DNA from: Pleurostoma richardsiae
Lineage: Eukaryota > Ascomycota > Sordariomycetes > Calosphaeriales > Pleurostomataceae
Length of the DNA stretch: 64,000 nucleotides
NCBI GenBank assembly: GCA_030052745.1
Contig: JANBVO010000058.1
Coordinates: forward strand, 1 to 64,000
Reading direction: 5' to 3'
The notes below the pieces were generated by a model that ran no database searches, had not been told where the DNA came from, and saw only the letters and a program-made list of their open reading frames with translations. Shown here piece by piece: positions 23,019 to 34,900 of this stretch; within the stretch, counting starts at the first letter, position 1; each line of letters opens with the position of its first letter. A program made the translations under genes and the position numbers.

Positions 23019-24047
23019 GGTGACGAGAAAAAAAAAAAGATCGTGCTGCTATTGCAGCCTGCTTGGTGAGAGTGGTAGTAAGGCGGAGGAGGTCGGACGA
23101 GTAAATGTACTGCATGACCGGGAAACCCACTCACAGGAGGCTGCAGCTCCGTACAGTAAGTACTTCTCACGTCATCCAAGGCAATACAATACACTTGAGG
23201 TGGGGTAAGGTCACCACAATGTAGGTACCACATGCGGGACGGTACCTTGCCCGGCTTGTTAGGTTAGGTACCAGGTCATGAAAGGAAAGAATGGCCGGTC
23301 CACTAACTGTTGTTTACTTCCCATTTACTCAACGAATTCATCTTTAATCATAACCAAATCATAGGAGAGACTTTCTGAGATCTCAGGGTTTTGTTTTCTT
23401 TTTCCGTCTGTAAATGCGAGTTATTTTGATGGAATGGTTGACATAAATAACTTGAATACGGCTATGGGACGATGTAATTCATGCCTGTTTTACATACAAA
23501 AGTGGTGTAGGAAGAAGCGAGCATTTAGTGGACCGACCATTTTTTTCTTTCATGACCTGGGTACCTGGATAGGTGGTTAGGCGGATGGCAGACAGGAGTC
23601 TAGTGGATGTAAGCCCTCATAACCTTGAGTTAGTCTAGTACCGTGGTAATAGAAGGGAGGTTAGGTATGTTACTGTAAATTAGTACCTAAAGCTGTGATC
23701 GACGTGCCCTACCCTATCGATTAAACTAGGTAGGTAGTAATATTCACGAGCAAGAGGTTGGAATATAAACAGCCATATCACACAGCCGCGCACAAGCAGC
23801 ACCTACGAAAAGGGACGAAGTGCCGTTTTGCGAGACGGCCTGGCTGCAATGAGACCCGCGCCGTCCAGATAGGTTGAGACGGAATCAAGTATCTGTATTA
23901 CAGGAATTCTCCCCGACCTTCCGATATGTCACGCCGCGTCGTCTGACGTCTCACTCGATGCGGCGAGGACCGGTAAGGATCTTTGGGTACGACAGTGACC
24001 TTTCAGGAGCTGCCCTTCTCATATCGATCCCTAGCGAACCTGTCCTG
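23019..24047. other. ski2 promoter side, no gene
   Basis: About 1 kb upstream of ski2 and downstream of csm3. It contains several TAGGTA/GGTACC-type motifs (for example around 23,220-23,290 and 23,560-23,735). No reading frame with family similarity was found. Confidence 0.45.
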
Positions 24048-25249
24048 TTACCACAAACCCTCCATCTCCGCCATCGCCTCCTCCTCTTCTGCAGAGACAC
24101 CGGTAAGCCCCGGACCGTCGTATATTGCTGCCTGGGGGTTTGCAAGGGTGGTGTTTAGGGTATCTTCCTCCGCCTGAGGAGCGCCACCAGCTGGACTATC
24201 TCTTGCAAGGTCGGCACTAACACTGAAAGTCGAACCTCCATTGGCTTCAGCTTCAGCAATCAGGGTGTCGAGGTCTTCGGCCTCAGGATTCCCCATGGCG
24301 ATAGTCGCGCGCTCGTGCCCTGGCCCAGACATACCGGTCGCTCGACCAATGACTCTGTTCATCGTGTTGACGGCGCCAGGGGCCGCCTGGGACTCGGTTT
24401 CAGCGATGATCTCATCCAAGGCCTCTTCGTCAGGCTCATCATCTCCGTACAACTGTCCACTACCCGTCCAGGCACCTTGAACGATGGTGCTTCTTATAGT
24501 CGGCGGTCTGCTCTTCTGTTGCGAGACGCTTGGTGTTGAGCGGTGCATAGCATCCACATCTAATGGACCGCCTGTGAACCAATTTAGCCTATCGTTCGAG
24601 GATTGTAGCTCCTGGCTCCTCGCACTTGGTCCAGAGGATGCCACCTCTCTTGAGGCGGACTCTTCAGTCTCGATCAACCTCGGCCTTCCTTCATTGATCC
24701 AGTCCATACGCGCCCTGTGCATGCTGGTCTTGTGTCCAGCCTTTTCCACCATTGCTAATGCGTCCGAAAACTTGGCCTTCGGGAATAGATCGTCAAGCCA
24801 CAGCTGGTAAAACGACAGCAGCCTCGTGGCATCCGAGAACTGCCCACTAGTAAGCTATTAAGTTGCCAAACAGAGCAGCCCATGCTAGAGACCTCATGTC
24901 CTTTGCCTTTAAGCCAGAGGTTTCGAGCCCTCTTGCGCAGTTTGGGTATGCCGTTCTCGGACAGCAGGCTAATCCCGAATTAGTAGCGAGTTTTGCAAAG
25001 GCCTATGCAGGTCAAAGCGAACCGGGTTTCGTCAAGTTTGACCCGAGGAACTCTTGCTCGTTTCTGCACCGAAACTTCCTCGTCGATGCCCAGCCCTCCC
25101 GGTTGGTTTCGCCTGCTGGCGTCGGCTGTAGCATTACGCGGTGGTGAAGCAACCGGATCTTCGAAGTCGTCATCTAAGAAATAGTTGTCCAACACATCGT
25201 GGCTCTGATCCTGCGGTGTAACGCCTCGAGAGTCTATCCCAGATTGCAT
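24048..25249 (-). CDS. csm3: Csm3/Swi3 replication fork protection protein (TIPIN family)
   Basis: Exons 25,249-25,023, 24,968-24,893 and 24,839-24,048 (introns 54 and 53 bp) encode 364 residues. Csm3/Swi3 pairs with Tof1/Swi1 to stabilise stalled replication forks and promote checkpoint signalling and cohesion. The Swi3 domain is clear: RVKLDETRLLSENGIPKLRK at the exon 1-2 join, then NLWLKGKGHEFSDATRLLSF, YQLWLDDLFPKAKFSDAL and AMVEKAGHK, ending MHRARMDWINEGRP. The N-terminal 70 residues are acidic. The C-terminal 200 residues are acidic and low in complexity, with repeated EADxLxxLIAEAE-type stretches, and end AMAEMEGLW. It is divergent from nuo-21, sharing 457 bp of promoter. Confidence 0.9.
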
Positions 25250-25706
25250 GATGGCGAGCCGTATGACGATGCGCGAGACTAGCTGTCTCGACAGTCAGTC
25301 CCTCCTGAGGCACTCGCAAACTTCCCAACTCGCATATAAGGATGAGGAAGAACGCCGCACTAATTCAGAAATCTTTATTTTGCAAGGAGACGGGAGGCTG
25401 GTGGTCTCCTGCGTACTGAAGTACAGGTAGTCGCGTAATTTATCTAGGAGACGCGTGTTGGCCTAGGCGCACGGGACCCCTCCAGCTAACGGACCTGGGC
25501 GTAGTGGAGGCATCTAACCAATTTAAGCTTCAGTGAGCGCATGGTCTGTGCGCGTATAGAAAGAGGCCTATTGGCTGTTTCGGCCTGAATTGGCAGGCAT
25601 TAACTTCAGGCACCCCCGATTACCGAGCCTTCAACTTCCGGATCAAGCATCCACCAAAGCTTCTTTCCGTCGACTCTCAACGGCAGCAACCTTGCCATCA
25701 ACAGCC
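25250..25706. promoter_or_regulatory. Shared divergent promoter, csm3 and nuo-21
   Basis: Only 457 bp separate the two start codons, which point away from each other, so both promoters must lie here. No specific factor site was identified with confidence. Confidence 0.5.
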
Positions 25707-26525
25707 ATGTCGACCGCGCCCGCCCAGACGTACATACCAAGTAAGGTCGTAAAGACCGACTATCCTGTGAGTATCTCCGTGGAAGATGACATAGAGGCGT
25801 AGCCAGCGTAACTGACAGCCAAAATCAGCTCATCGACAATGATCCGTATGTGTTTTGGGACCCCGGAACTGAAGACTGAGCACAGAAGCACGATCATAAT
25901 CTGACATAAGACGATATAGACACTTCAAGAGGGTGATACGATACGCTCGTCCTTCGGACTACGCCCATGGTGTCGTCGCAGCCGCCGCCGGACCCGGCTT
26001 GCTTCTTGCCATGGAAAAGTTCGCGCCGTCACATGTGGGCAGGGGCGGCTTTGCACAAGCAATGCGTCTTGGTGGATTTCTTGGCCTCGCCGGAGGCTTC
26101 TTGTACTTCTACCAACGATCAATTCGTGCGTGTGGCCCGACCCAATTCAAAGAGGCTTTGGTATCTGCGGTGGTGGCCCGGATCCCATTTGTAACCCTCC
26201 CAACTAGACCCAACAACGTGAGCTAACAGCAATTTTCAAATCAGTGAGATTCTACGGCATGTCCGAAAATGCGAGAGAGGTCGACATGGACATGAGAGAG
26301 ATGGTTGCCAAGGTTAAGACAGGGGAGCCTTTGTACGGAGACAGTCGGTTAACCCCGAGCATGCAAGGCGTGGCGGCGAGACAGTCGAGGTACTCGGCGC
26401 TTTTCATGGCCGTTGTACCGTGGTTTAACTTCGTCAACCACAATCAGCATGGTGTTGACACCGCAAAGTATTACCAACAGGCCGAGCGGGAGTTGGAAGC
26501 AGAGCGATTGGGAAAAGACTCGTGA
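25707..26525 (+). CDS. nuo-21: NADH:ubiquinone oxidoreductase 21 kDa subunit (complex I)
   Basis: Exons 25,707-25,766, 25,829-25,845, 25,920-26,125 and 26,245-26,525 encode 187 residues. This is an accessory subunit of mitochondrial complex I, similar in length and sequence to the Neurospora 21 kDa subunit. It begins MSTAPAQTYIPSKVVKTDYP, then LIDNDPHFKRVIRYARPSDY, two hydrophobic segments (GVVAAAAGPGLLLAMEKFAP and LGGFLGLAGGFLYFYQRS) and a conserved PWFNFVNHNQHGVDTAKYYQ near the C-terminus. Exon 2 is only 17 nt and codes for LIDNDP. An upstream in-frame ATG at 25,590 exists, but the conserved N-terminus starts at 25,707. Intron phases close exactly. Confidence 0.92.
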
Positions 26526-28040
26526 CGGAGAGGGACCCTACTGGGAACAAGTATGTGGCCTTTTCCCGATGTCGCCACAGTCTAGCCTCTGTATATACGC
26601 CTTCGCTTGAAGTATTAGGATTCTAGTCTCCGCAATCGAAGTGATAATAGGAATGTCCGCCCTCGGTAAGACCCCTTTTTACTCATCCCTCAAGCCTTCG
26701 ACGCTCCCAGGGCTACCGGAGCTCGAAGCTTCCGAGCAGGTCTACAAGAGAGAAACTCCATCTACATGGGCCGGATTTCAAGCTGTGTTCTGCCTCTGGC
26801 CGGTATGCTTCATGTTAGATGACAGACGTGTCTGTTCTAATCTATTATAGCGACGCAATGAGGTGGGTGGCATATGGCAGCGCTGCCTGGGACAAGTGAT
26901 GACGGTGTTCCCTGTCTAGCATCCAGCGATTGTAGAAGTTTCCAGGGCGGAAGTTTGAGCCTTATCACTGCCGTCAGCGTATAAAGAACTGCGCGGCATT
27001 CTCGCTTTGGATTGCCTAGCCGCCTGCAATGTGCGCTAGCTTCAACGCAACGTCCCCTTCTGACCTGGCCGTAAGGGTGCAAAGAAGGTCCTGATCCGCA
27101 TTGGCGAGACAGCGGCTGACCCTAGACTGTTCAGCGACAGATGAAGCAGAAGGGGGAAGCTTAAGCATCAATTGGCCAGGAGAAGAAGCAGGCACACTGC
27201 AAAGGGTCTATCCATATCCCGTTCTGCGTCTTCCATGATCTTGCGCGCTCGACTATTCGCACAATAAAGGCAGAGGAAGTGCTCCGAGCTACACCTGCAG
27301 ACCGGCAACACTGCCAGGCGTACTGGTACTCAGATTGAACCCTTGGCCAATCAGACTGAGAGATCGGCACAAGACACTGCCCCCCAGAAATGTAGAGGAA
27401 ATATTGTAGTCACCAGTGGCAGTCCTCAACACCAAGTCCTCGACGTCATGACTGTGTCACCTCGACATCTTCTGTCCAGCATCTCCACCTTGTCTGCTTG
27501 TGCATACGATGGATACAGAGCTTGGAGGTGCCGGATACACATCGTACCTTACCTGCGTTACATGGCCCTCCTAGTAGGCATTTATCAGCTGCCACAGCTG
27601 GAAGTTGGTTGGCTTAGGTTGGATACGGACCTGCAGGTTGAATCGCCGTGAGCGTACCTGTCCTGCCCGGACTGACAACCACGACGTTTTAAGAGAAGAG
27701 TCGCCATCCCTGCGGTCTCCTCTCTTACCACTCTCCTCCCACGCGGCACTTTCTTGCCTTCTTTCGATCCCGCGCTGGTCTTCAAACCATAGTAATGATG
27801 TCATGCTCCAAATCCGCTGGCCGAACGCTTAGAGCATCTAGCAATAAAGGCGCCCACCATCTACTACCCAAACACCCAACTGCTCTTGTACATCCTCAAC
27901 ATCGCTCTCCCCATATCTCTCTAAGCATTCGCCAAATTCAAATACACGCACCATCAAGCCGCCGCATAACCTTCCCTGATCCGGTCCAGAGAGCGCTTCT
28001 TGCGTCACAGCTGCCGTATCGCCCCTTATTTCGAGCCACG
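26526..28040. other. Intergenic, no gene recognised
   Basis: About 1.5 kb between two plus-strand genes. Only short overlapping frames on both strands; none shows a recognised family or convincing splice structure. The right end holds a CT-rich and AC-rich leader of the dehydrogenase gene. Confidence 0.45.
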
Positions 28041-29126
28041 ATGGCAACCAAGAGTGCCGCTGCCGCAAGCCATGAGGAGTTCGACCGGACTAATCTCTTC
28101 GACATGAAGGGCCGCGTCGCCCTTGTGACTGGTGCGTTTCGCGCGCCCTTACTTTTATAGACCGCTGGTTGAAGCGACGGGGCGGTGAAAGCCGGTATAT
28201 CAGCCACTAACAGATATTGTGCAGGAGGAGGAAGCGGAATCGGCCTCATGGCGACTCAGGCCCTTGCCGTCAATGGCGCCAGAGTATATATCACAGGTCG
28301 GACTGGGGAGAAGCTCGAGAACGTCGTGAAAACCTACGGCGGCGACGTCGAGGGAGAAATCATCGCGTTGACCTGCGATGTTAGCTCAAAGGAGTCCATA
28401 GCAAGCCTTGTCCGGGAGATCGAGTCTCGCGAGCAGTGCCTCTGCATACTGGTAAACAATGCTGGTGTCTCGAGCTCTGCCCTAACGACGGAGAGCGAGG
28501 ATGCCGCCGAGATGAGGAATAACCTGTTCGATAACGGCAAGTCGACTTACGAAGACTGGATGGAGACATACAAGACCAATGTCGCGTCCGTCTTCTTCAT
28601 GACATCGGCGTTTCTTCCCCTCCTCCAAAAGTCGAGCGAGCTTCACAAGGGCTGGTCTGGTACCGTCATAAACATCAGCAGCATCAGTGGTCTGGTAAAG
28701 TCCGCCCAGCACCACTTCTCTTACAATGCGAGCAAGGGTGCTGCTATCCACCTGATTAGGATGCTTGCATCCGAGATCGCGGCGAATGGGCACAAGATCC
28801 GCGTGAACAGCATTGCCCCCGGCGTGTTCCCTTCTGAGATGACCGCCGACGACAGTGACGAGTTTCAGAAGAGTCATCTACCGAAGGAGAAATACGCCAA
28901 AAAGGTACCGGCAGCCCGACCCGGGCGTGACGAGGACATGGCGCAGGCTATCCTTTTCTTTGCTGCAAACCAGTACTTGAACGGCCAGGTATGGCCCTCC
29001 CTCCCCTTCTCCTCTCTCGTCCCGCGCCTCGCCTAGGTAGGTAACTTCAAATGCTTCAGCTGACATGAACCGTTCGCTTAGACCGTCGCTATCGATGGTG
29101 GATACACGGTCGCTGCGGGACTTTGA
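28041..29126 (+). CDS. Short-chain dehydrogenase/reductase (classical SDR)
   Basis: Exons 28,041-28,131, 28,225-28,988 and 29,082-29,126 (two 93-bp introns) encode 299 residues. It is an NAD(P)-dependent oxidoreductase with unknown substrate. The Rossmann nucleotide motif is TGGGSGIG, split by intron 1 at its second Gly codon. The NNAG motif follows (CILVNNAGVS), with catalytic Ser in VINISSISG and YNASK as the Tyr-Lys pair. A conserved IRVNSIAPGVFPSEM and a C-terminal TVAIDGGYTVAAGL complete the fold. The last exon codes for just 14 residues, but they are the family's conserved C-terminal strand. No targeting signal is seen; the N-terminus has about 25 extra residues before MKGRVALVTG. Confidence 0.9.
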
Positions 29127-30694
29127 GGCAGCTAGAATGGTGCGAAACATTGTCGCTCGTAGGCTTTAGCTCTAGGCTTATAACGAGGTCGGGGGCGTCG
29201 GTGCGTCGCCATTGCTTCTCAGCCTGGAAACTGCTTCGACAGGAGCACAGTGTTGCCCCAGCGCTCGGTAGAATGAGCTGTATATGTAACATAATAGCAT
29301 GGACGCATTGTATCCCAAGGTCCTACATTTAATAGTGTTTTCCGACATAGGTGTCCGCATGATTTCCAGATATTGGCTACAGGTGATAAGCGGTCTATAA
29401 AAAGCGACCATGACATCACAGCGCGGCAGCTGGCGGCGGGCCGCTCTGCCGAGGAAAAAGGCAAAACCGGGTCGATCACACTAAAGCAAGACCCGGCAGA
29501 TTGGCGGCGGTAGGGCTGGAGACGGCGCTAAAACCGCTACAGGCATCTCGGCCGCTCGGAAGGCTGCATGCACTCATTGCGAGGCGTCAATTCTCATCAT
29601 GTAGGCTGAAATAGCGCTTATCACTGGCGATAGTCGAGCCTACTGCGCAAAGTTACGAGAAAAGCGGCATCTACGCCTCGGAATCAACTTTGAGCAGTCC
29701 CATTGCTGGAGAGTAGAGGAGGCGGAGCACCCGCCTACGTAAATCTTCACTAAGGCCTCAGCCTCGCTCAACACCCCATGCTGTCCTCCCCGCCGCATAA
29801 TACCTTCTCGGAGCCAGTAATTCCTAGAAAGGTGGTATTCGATGACGACGAGGTCTCTAGACCAGATCCATACCGAAAATAAACAAAACACACTCTCCCT
29901 GCCCTTCCGCCTAGGCGCCCTATTCGTGGGTATAAGCTATGATTCCAATCTCTCCAGGTTGTCCGCGGAGGTCGACTAACGCCATGTTACATGCAAGACC
30001 CAATGTGTATTGCCATGAAGTTCTCCAAGGCCTCCTGCTGGCTGGCCAATGGCCAGCGAAAATACCGAAAGTCAATACTGGCAGAGCCGAATCATGACAG
30101 TAAGAAGGGAAAGAGAGAAGAGAGTAACCCAAGACAGACCAAACTGAGCCGACCCTTCAAGCCATGCAAGTAGCGACAGTGCTGTGGAGTGGAGTGATGA
30201 GGATTCGAAGGGGGAAAATGTGGTAGGATATGGGTCACACTCCGGGTATCATTACTGAAAATCCCTAATGCTTGGTTTATCGAGAAAGTAGACGTGATGC
30301 GATGCCGGTAAAGAGTGGCAAAACGCACAGGATCTTATAAAGCAAGACAGACTATAGATCCGCAGCGCGACGAATCAGTCGACAAAGGAACATAGAAGTT
30401 GGAAGGGCATGTTGATGAGAGACAACTGGCTTTCCACGTTTCTAGCGTCATCAGCGCCGTGATGCGAGAAAGGAGGCCGGCAGGGACCAAGCACCCGGAG
30501 CCCTGTAAGATCCATATAATGGAAAAAGAGATTGTATCAATCCTAATCCGTGTCGTATCGTGGGCGTCACTTCGTGAGGTGAGTGTTGCGATGAGTGTTG
30601 AACGTCTCGGAAGCAATCGCCGTCGTAGCCAGACCGTACACAGCCCAAGGGGCCATACCAGATGGCAGCCTATCTTATCCGCAAGCTGGGATGT
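29127..30694. other. Convergent intergenic region, no gene recognised
   Basis: About 1.57 kb between the dehydrogenase and the SWIRM gene, which converge. Reading frames here are short and overlap on both strands. No tRNA cloverleaf or known family was recognised. Confidence 0.45.
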
Positions 30695-31969
30695 TCAGGC
30701 GAAGTGCCGCATCCATTCTTTGTTGAGCCAGCCAACCTTTTCATATGCGGTCCAGAGCTTGGAGGCCTTATTGACATCAATTTTGCAAGCTTGCTGGGCG
30801 TCGGTCTTGCGGAACTCCTTGCCAATCCGAAAGCAGTCCAAGCGACGCATAAAGATGCGCCTCTTGCTGGTCAGGTAAGTCGCGCAGTCGAGGCGCAGCC
30901 CTGCAGCGAGAGCTAGCTCATCCGGGTGCAGGAGATGACGGAAGGGATCGTTGCTCAGGTCCAGTGCATTGCCCTTCCAGTCAACCTTGAGGCTGTTTTG
31001 CTTGCTGGGCAACGAGGCTAGGGGGGGGCAGTAGTCAGGAAGTGAAGCGAAGTCCTTGTCCTCGCGGTTCGGGGCAACAGTCCGGCTGCGGGGTTCCGGC
31101 GTAGGGCTGACGCGACGAGGAGACTTATTCGGCTGAGGATTGACCCGGATTGGTCGGGATACCTTGACTCTGATTGTGCTCTTGCTGTTGGTCACGGCAG
31201 ACAGAGCAGCTTCGGGCTTGGGGATGCCCCCGAATGCGACCCGGATGACCGGCTGGGTTCCTTCCGCAGGGACAATGGCTTTGAGTGGCCGCTTCACCTG
31301 GCACCTGCCGCTGTTTGCTCTCCTGTCGGCAAGCAGCTGTTCGCGCTCCTTCCGAAGCCACCCTCGTGGATTCCGCATGAACTTCTTCATGACCTCTGAT
31401 TGGAAGTACAATGCTAATTCGTAGTGCTCTCTCTCGGGTGGTGTAGAATGGTCGAAGAGCGTAGTAGGCCGCGCGGCGACATGCTCGTCGACAACTCGCC
31501 GCGTCTCAATCGAAGATCCATCCTCGTTGAAAAGAGGCTGCGGTGGGCTCGAGGATACATCACTGCTCGGGTAGAGAATCGGGTCCTTCACAACGCCATG
31601 AATGGTGTTGTGTGATGGATCGATGACGCTAGCAGGTTTGGCGAAAGGAGAGATTGGCGGGGAGAGTGGCGGACGAGGCACAGACGCCTTCCCTGGAGTT
31701 GCTGTCGCACGCGTAGCAGTCGCCATCTGTCCATGACTGAAGGTGTCAAATGGAGTCGGCTCTGGGGGCGACATGAGATTGCTGATATCCAGCGGCTTCT
31801 TTGACTCTACGGCCATCGTTGAAGAGTTCAGTGCTTGCGTCTGCGGCTTGGCGGCAGTTACTGGATGCCAAGAAGGGAATGAGGAATGGAGTGGATAGGC
31901 AGTCGCTGCGTCGGTGTCAAACGCTGCGTTGGCCAAGTTCCGAGTGGATTGCGTCGGTTTGTCAGCCAT
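30695..31969 (-). CDS. SWIRM domain protein (Fun19-like)
   Basis: A single exon encodes 424 residues. The C-terminal 90 residues form a SWIRM domain (NDPFRHLLHPDELALAAGLR, then CATYLTSKRRIF, and ACKIDVNKASKLWTAYEKVG, ending GWLNKEWMRHFA), a helical fold found in chromatin proteins that binds DNA or nucleosomes. The first 330 residues are low in complexity, rich in Pro and Ser, with basic patches (for example WLRKEREQLLADRR and VKVSRPIRVNPQ). This layout, a long disordered N-terminus with an isolated C-terminal SWIRM, resembles yeast Fun19 and related fungal proteins. A role in transcription or chromatin is inferred from the domain alone. The gene has an unusually long gene-free region upstream. 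Confidence 0.85.
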   Translation of the reverse strand: MADKPTQSTRNLANAAFDTDAATAYPLHSSFPSWHPVTAAKPQTQALNSSTMAVESKKPLDISNLMSPPEPTPFDTFSHGQMATATRATATPGKASVPRPPLSPPISPFAKPASVIDPSHNTIHGVVKDPILYPSSDVSSSPPQPLFNEDGSSIETRRVVDEHVAARPTTLFDHSTPPEREHYELALYFQSEVMKKFMRNPRGWLRKEREQLLADRRANSGRCQVKRPLKAIVPAEGTQPVIRVAFGGIPKPEAALSAVTNSKSTIRVKVSRPIRVNPQPNKSPRRVSPTPEPRSRTVAPNREDKDFASLPDYCPPLASLPSKQNSLKVDWKGNALDLSNDPFRHLLHPDELALAAGLRLDCATYLTSKRRIFMRRLDCFRIGKEFRKTDAQQACKIDVNKASKLWTAYEKVGWLNKEWMRHFA

Positions 31970-34900
31970 TTATGACAAGACAAGTGTTTGATCTGTGACT
32001 CTTTGACGATGCGCACGGTGGCGAGGTGCAGGCAGCAGCGACGCTGCCGGAGAAGAGCAATTTAGAAGTCGGAACAAAAGTGCGATGGGGGACACCGCAA
32101 ATAGATATATGTAGATGGGGGAGTTCGGAGATAGGTGTTGCCAGCTGTCTCCTCCGAAAAGGTTTGTTGCAGATTTGGTTGCGCAATGACTGTATGGGCT
32201 TCCTTCTCCGTCCTTATTCTCGCGCAGCGAGGAAAGGCTGGTGTAGGAGCGGTGCGAGAGTTGATACGGCAGGTCAATTGTGGGAAGAGATGTCGGTGTC
32301 TACCGTTGGCGTGGCTATCGAGGATTCAATGGCGGAGAGAGCAGAACCGCATCGGCTTCTTTGTATCGATTGATCGCCACCATTGATTGCGAGGCTAGCG
32401 GCGCGGGGAACTGCGAAGGAGCGGGAAACGGAAGTAGAAAGTTTAGGTACAATAGGTAGGTAGACAGAGCGGGGGTGGGCGCCCGCGACAATAAATATAA
32501 TGCGGGAGGAAAGCTGTGGAAGGTGTGGCAAAAGGGAGGGGGCCACGCAATTGTTCCTCGCCGCCGCAAACGAGGCCGTGGAGCAGTTAGTGAATGAATA
32601 ATTGTCAGCAGTGAATTGGCAAGCAGAAGAGGAGGAAGAAAGCGAAGCGGGACAGAAATGATAATGGAAGAGAGACGATGTGGATGGATATGGATATGAC
32701 CAGAATGGATGGATGGGTCATGCTGGATGGAGGGGATGTCTCAAGGAACCAAGAGGACCCAACCTTGATCTTCCCATATCTACAGGTACCCCCAGGGCGT
32801 CGCGCGGCACTGTACTCAGCGTCCTTTGCAAAAGTACACTGTACCTGCGCCAACCCCGTACCTTGGGAGCTGCATCTCCTTGTCCCGCGGTAGATAGCAG
32901 GGCGGAAAGCAACAACCGGGTCAGCATAAGAGCATACCACGGGTGCACGTACAGACGCACACGGGGCCAGCAGGGACCACCTGTTGGGCCACCCTCTGCC
33001 CTCTCCGTTCCACTCCGGCTCCACGCGTCTGTCTCTGCCTGCGCTCCTGGGATTGCAAACAGTAGGTACTTTCGAGTACCCTGACGCGCATCACGCTGGG
33101 CGAGGCTTCACTAAAACGCACTCGCCAAGGGGTGGGGGGAAGCTCTGTGTGGCCCAAATAGAGTGCCACTCTCTTTCGCCGGTGAGCGTGGGAAGTCACC
33201 TGGGCCGGTTTTAGTCGCACTCCACGGTTCCTGCGCCACCCCATCCTCCGCACTAACGGTTGGTCAGTTGGGCCAATTCGAAGTCACCCGCATCCAACCC
33301 AACCACGCCATCCATGTCCGTTAGGCAAAAACGGGGTCTGACTGTGTGTCATACCCCGTGTCCAGGAAACAAGGCGCTGCGGTGTAGGTGCAGGTATCCG
33401 CACGCGAGCAGGGTACCAGCGTATACCTCCAAGAACGGACGGGCGGTTGGCACGACGGTGGGCTGCTTGGGCCGTAGGCGCCGAGGCCAGCATTACACCG
33501 CTGTTCACAGGCTGCGCCCTAGGGCGTTTAGGCACCACTTGCGTGTGCTTGCGCGAGTGAACATCCAAGATACTTGTCCTGTATACTTTCGGTCTCGGCG
33601 TGCAAGACCAAGGTCCAAGATCCGCGATGTCTGAACTGCTGGAGGTGTAGGCACAACTTGCGCATACGGTGGTAGGCTTTCTAGATAGATCTGCAGATCT
33701 GGCCCACGGCGGAGCCACATGTTGGCATCCAGGCGCAGCGGGAAGTCAATGCCCATGATTTCCTGCCTTTGACGCCCCGAAAACGGAGAGGACAAAAGCG
33801 GCGCCAGTACAGGGTGAGCCAAGGAAAGCAAACTTGAAAGTGACAGACATGGATGCAGCGCTGAAGCAAGCTCCTGGCTTGATTCGAGCAGGTCCTCGCT
33901 CGATTGCCCCGTACCTCGCACAAGGGCTCGCAGAGTACTGTTCTTGGGACGATGGATGAACAAGAGTGGCGATAGCTCTCATTGCATCCATTGCGTTGCT
34001 CAGTCACATATACTGACTCGTACGTTGGAAGGCGTAGCAGAACACGGCGTGACGCCAGAGACGGAGACACAACTGGGTGAGAGAACGGGCTCACCAGTGA
34101 CACTGGAAAGTTCGAAATTTCCGTGGCAAGAGCAAAGCAGGTCCGGATGGAAAACCACGAATGAGACGAGGCAAGCGGGAACTCGGACATTGAGAGGCTC
34201 TGTCACCAGCTGGGCAACCACTGTCTTGACGCGACGTGGTCCTGCATCTGGGCTGGCCCTTCCAGCCGTGGGGACAGACTGAAGCCGTCCAAATGTAGAC
34301 GTTCCTCGTTGGCCAACGAGGTGAGAACGCAGCGACAAGTGAATGCGATGCAGTCGCTTGAAAAGACACGACATTCCGCAGATTGGCTGTTCGATCCAAT
34401 ACACGACGAATGTTTCGTGGTTTCAATCTCAGCTCTTGTGGCTTCGGGGAATCCCGCACATGCTGATTGCGTGGCGGGAGTGACAGACACAACAGACAAA
34501 TTGATCCGGCTTTTCGTCTGGCGCGTCATGTCCTTTCTACCCAGCAATGTCAATTGGCATCGAAACAACTCTCGTGTAAGCCCGCGAGGCCAATTGACAG
34601 GAATTGGGCCGAATGTACACCCCGCCGAGTAAGCCTTCGCTTGAATGGTAGCTGGTGAGTTTGACAATGGCAATGACGAAGCATCCGGCCAAAGGCGGAG
34701 ACACACACAGAACCCCCCCCTTCCCAGGTGGCAGAAGGACATGCATACCATAACAGATCAGAAGCAGATGTCTCCGTGCTACGGGATGGCCTCTTTGGTA
34801 AGAACGGCAAGCGCCTTCGTTGGGTTGCCTAAGCTATTCCTGTCCCTAGACGGTCGAAGTCCCTAGGTAAGGCAAGCTATCCCGGGTTGTCCAATCACGC

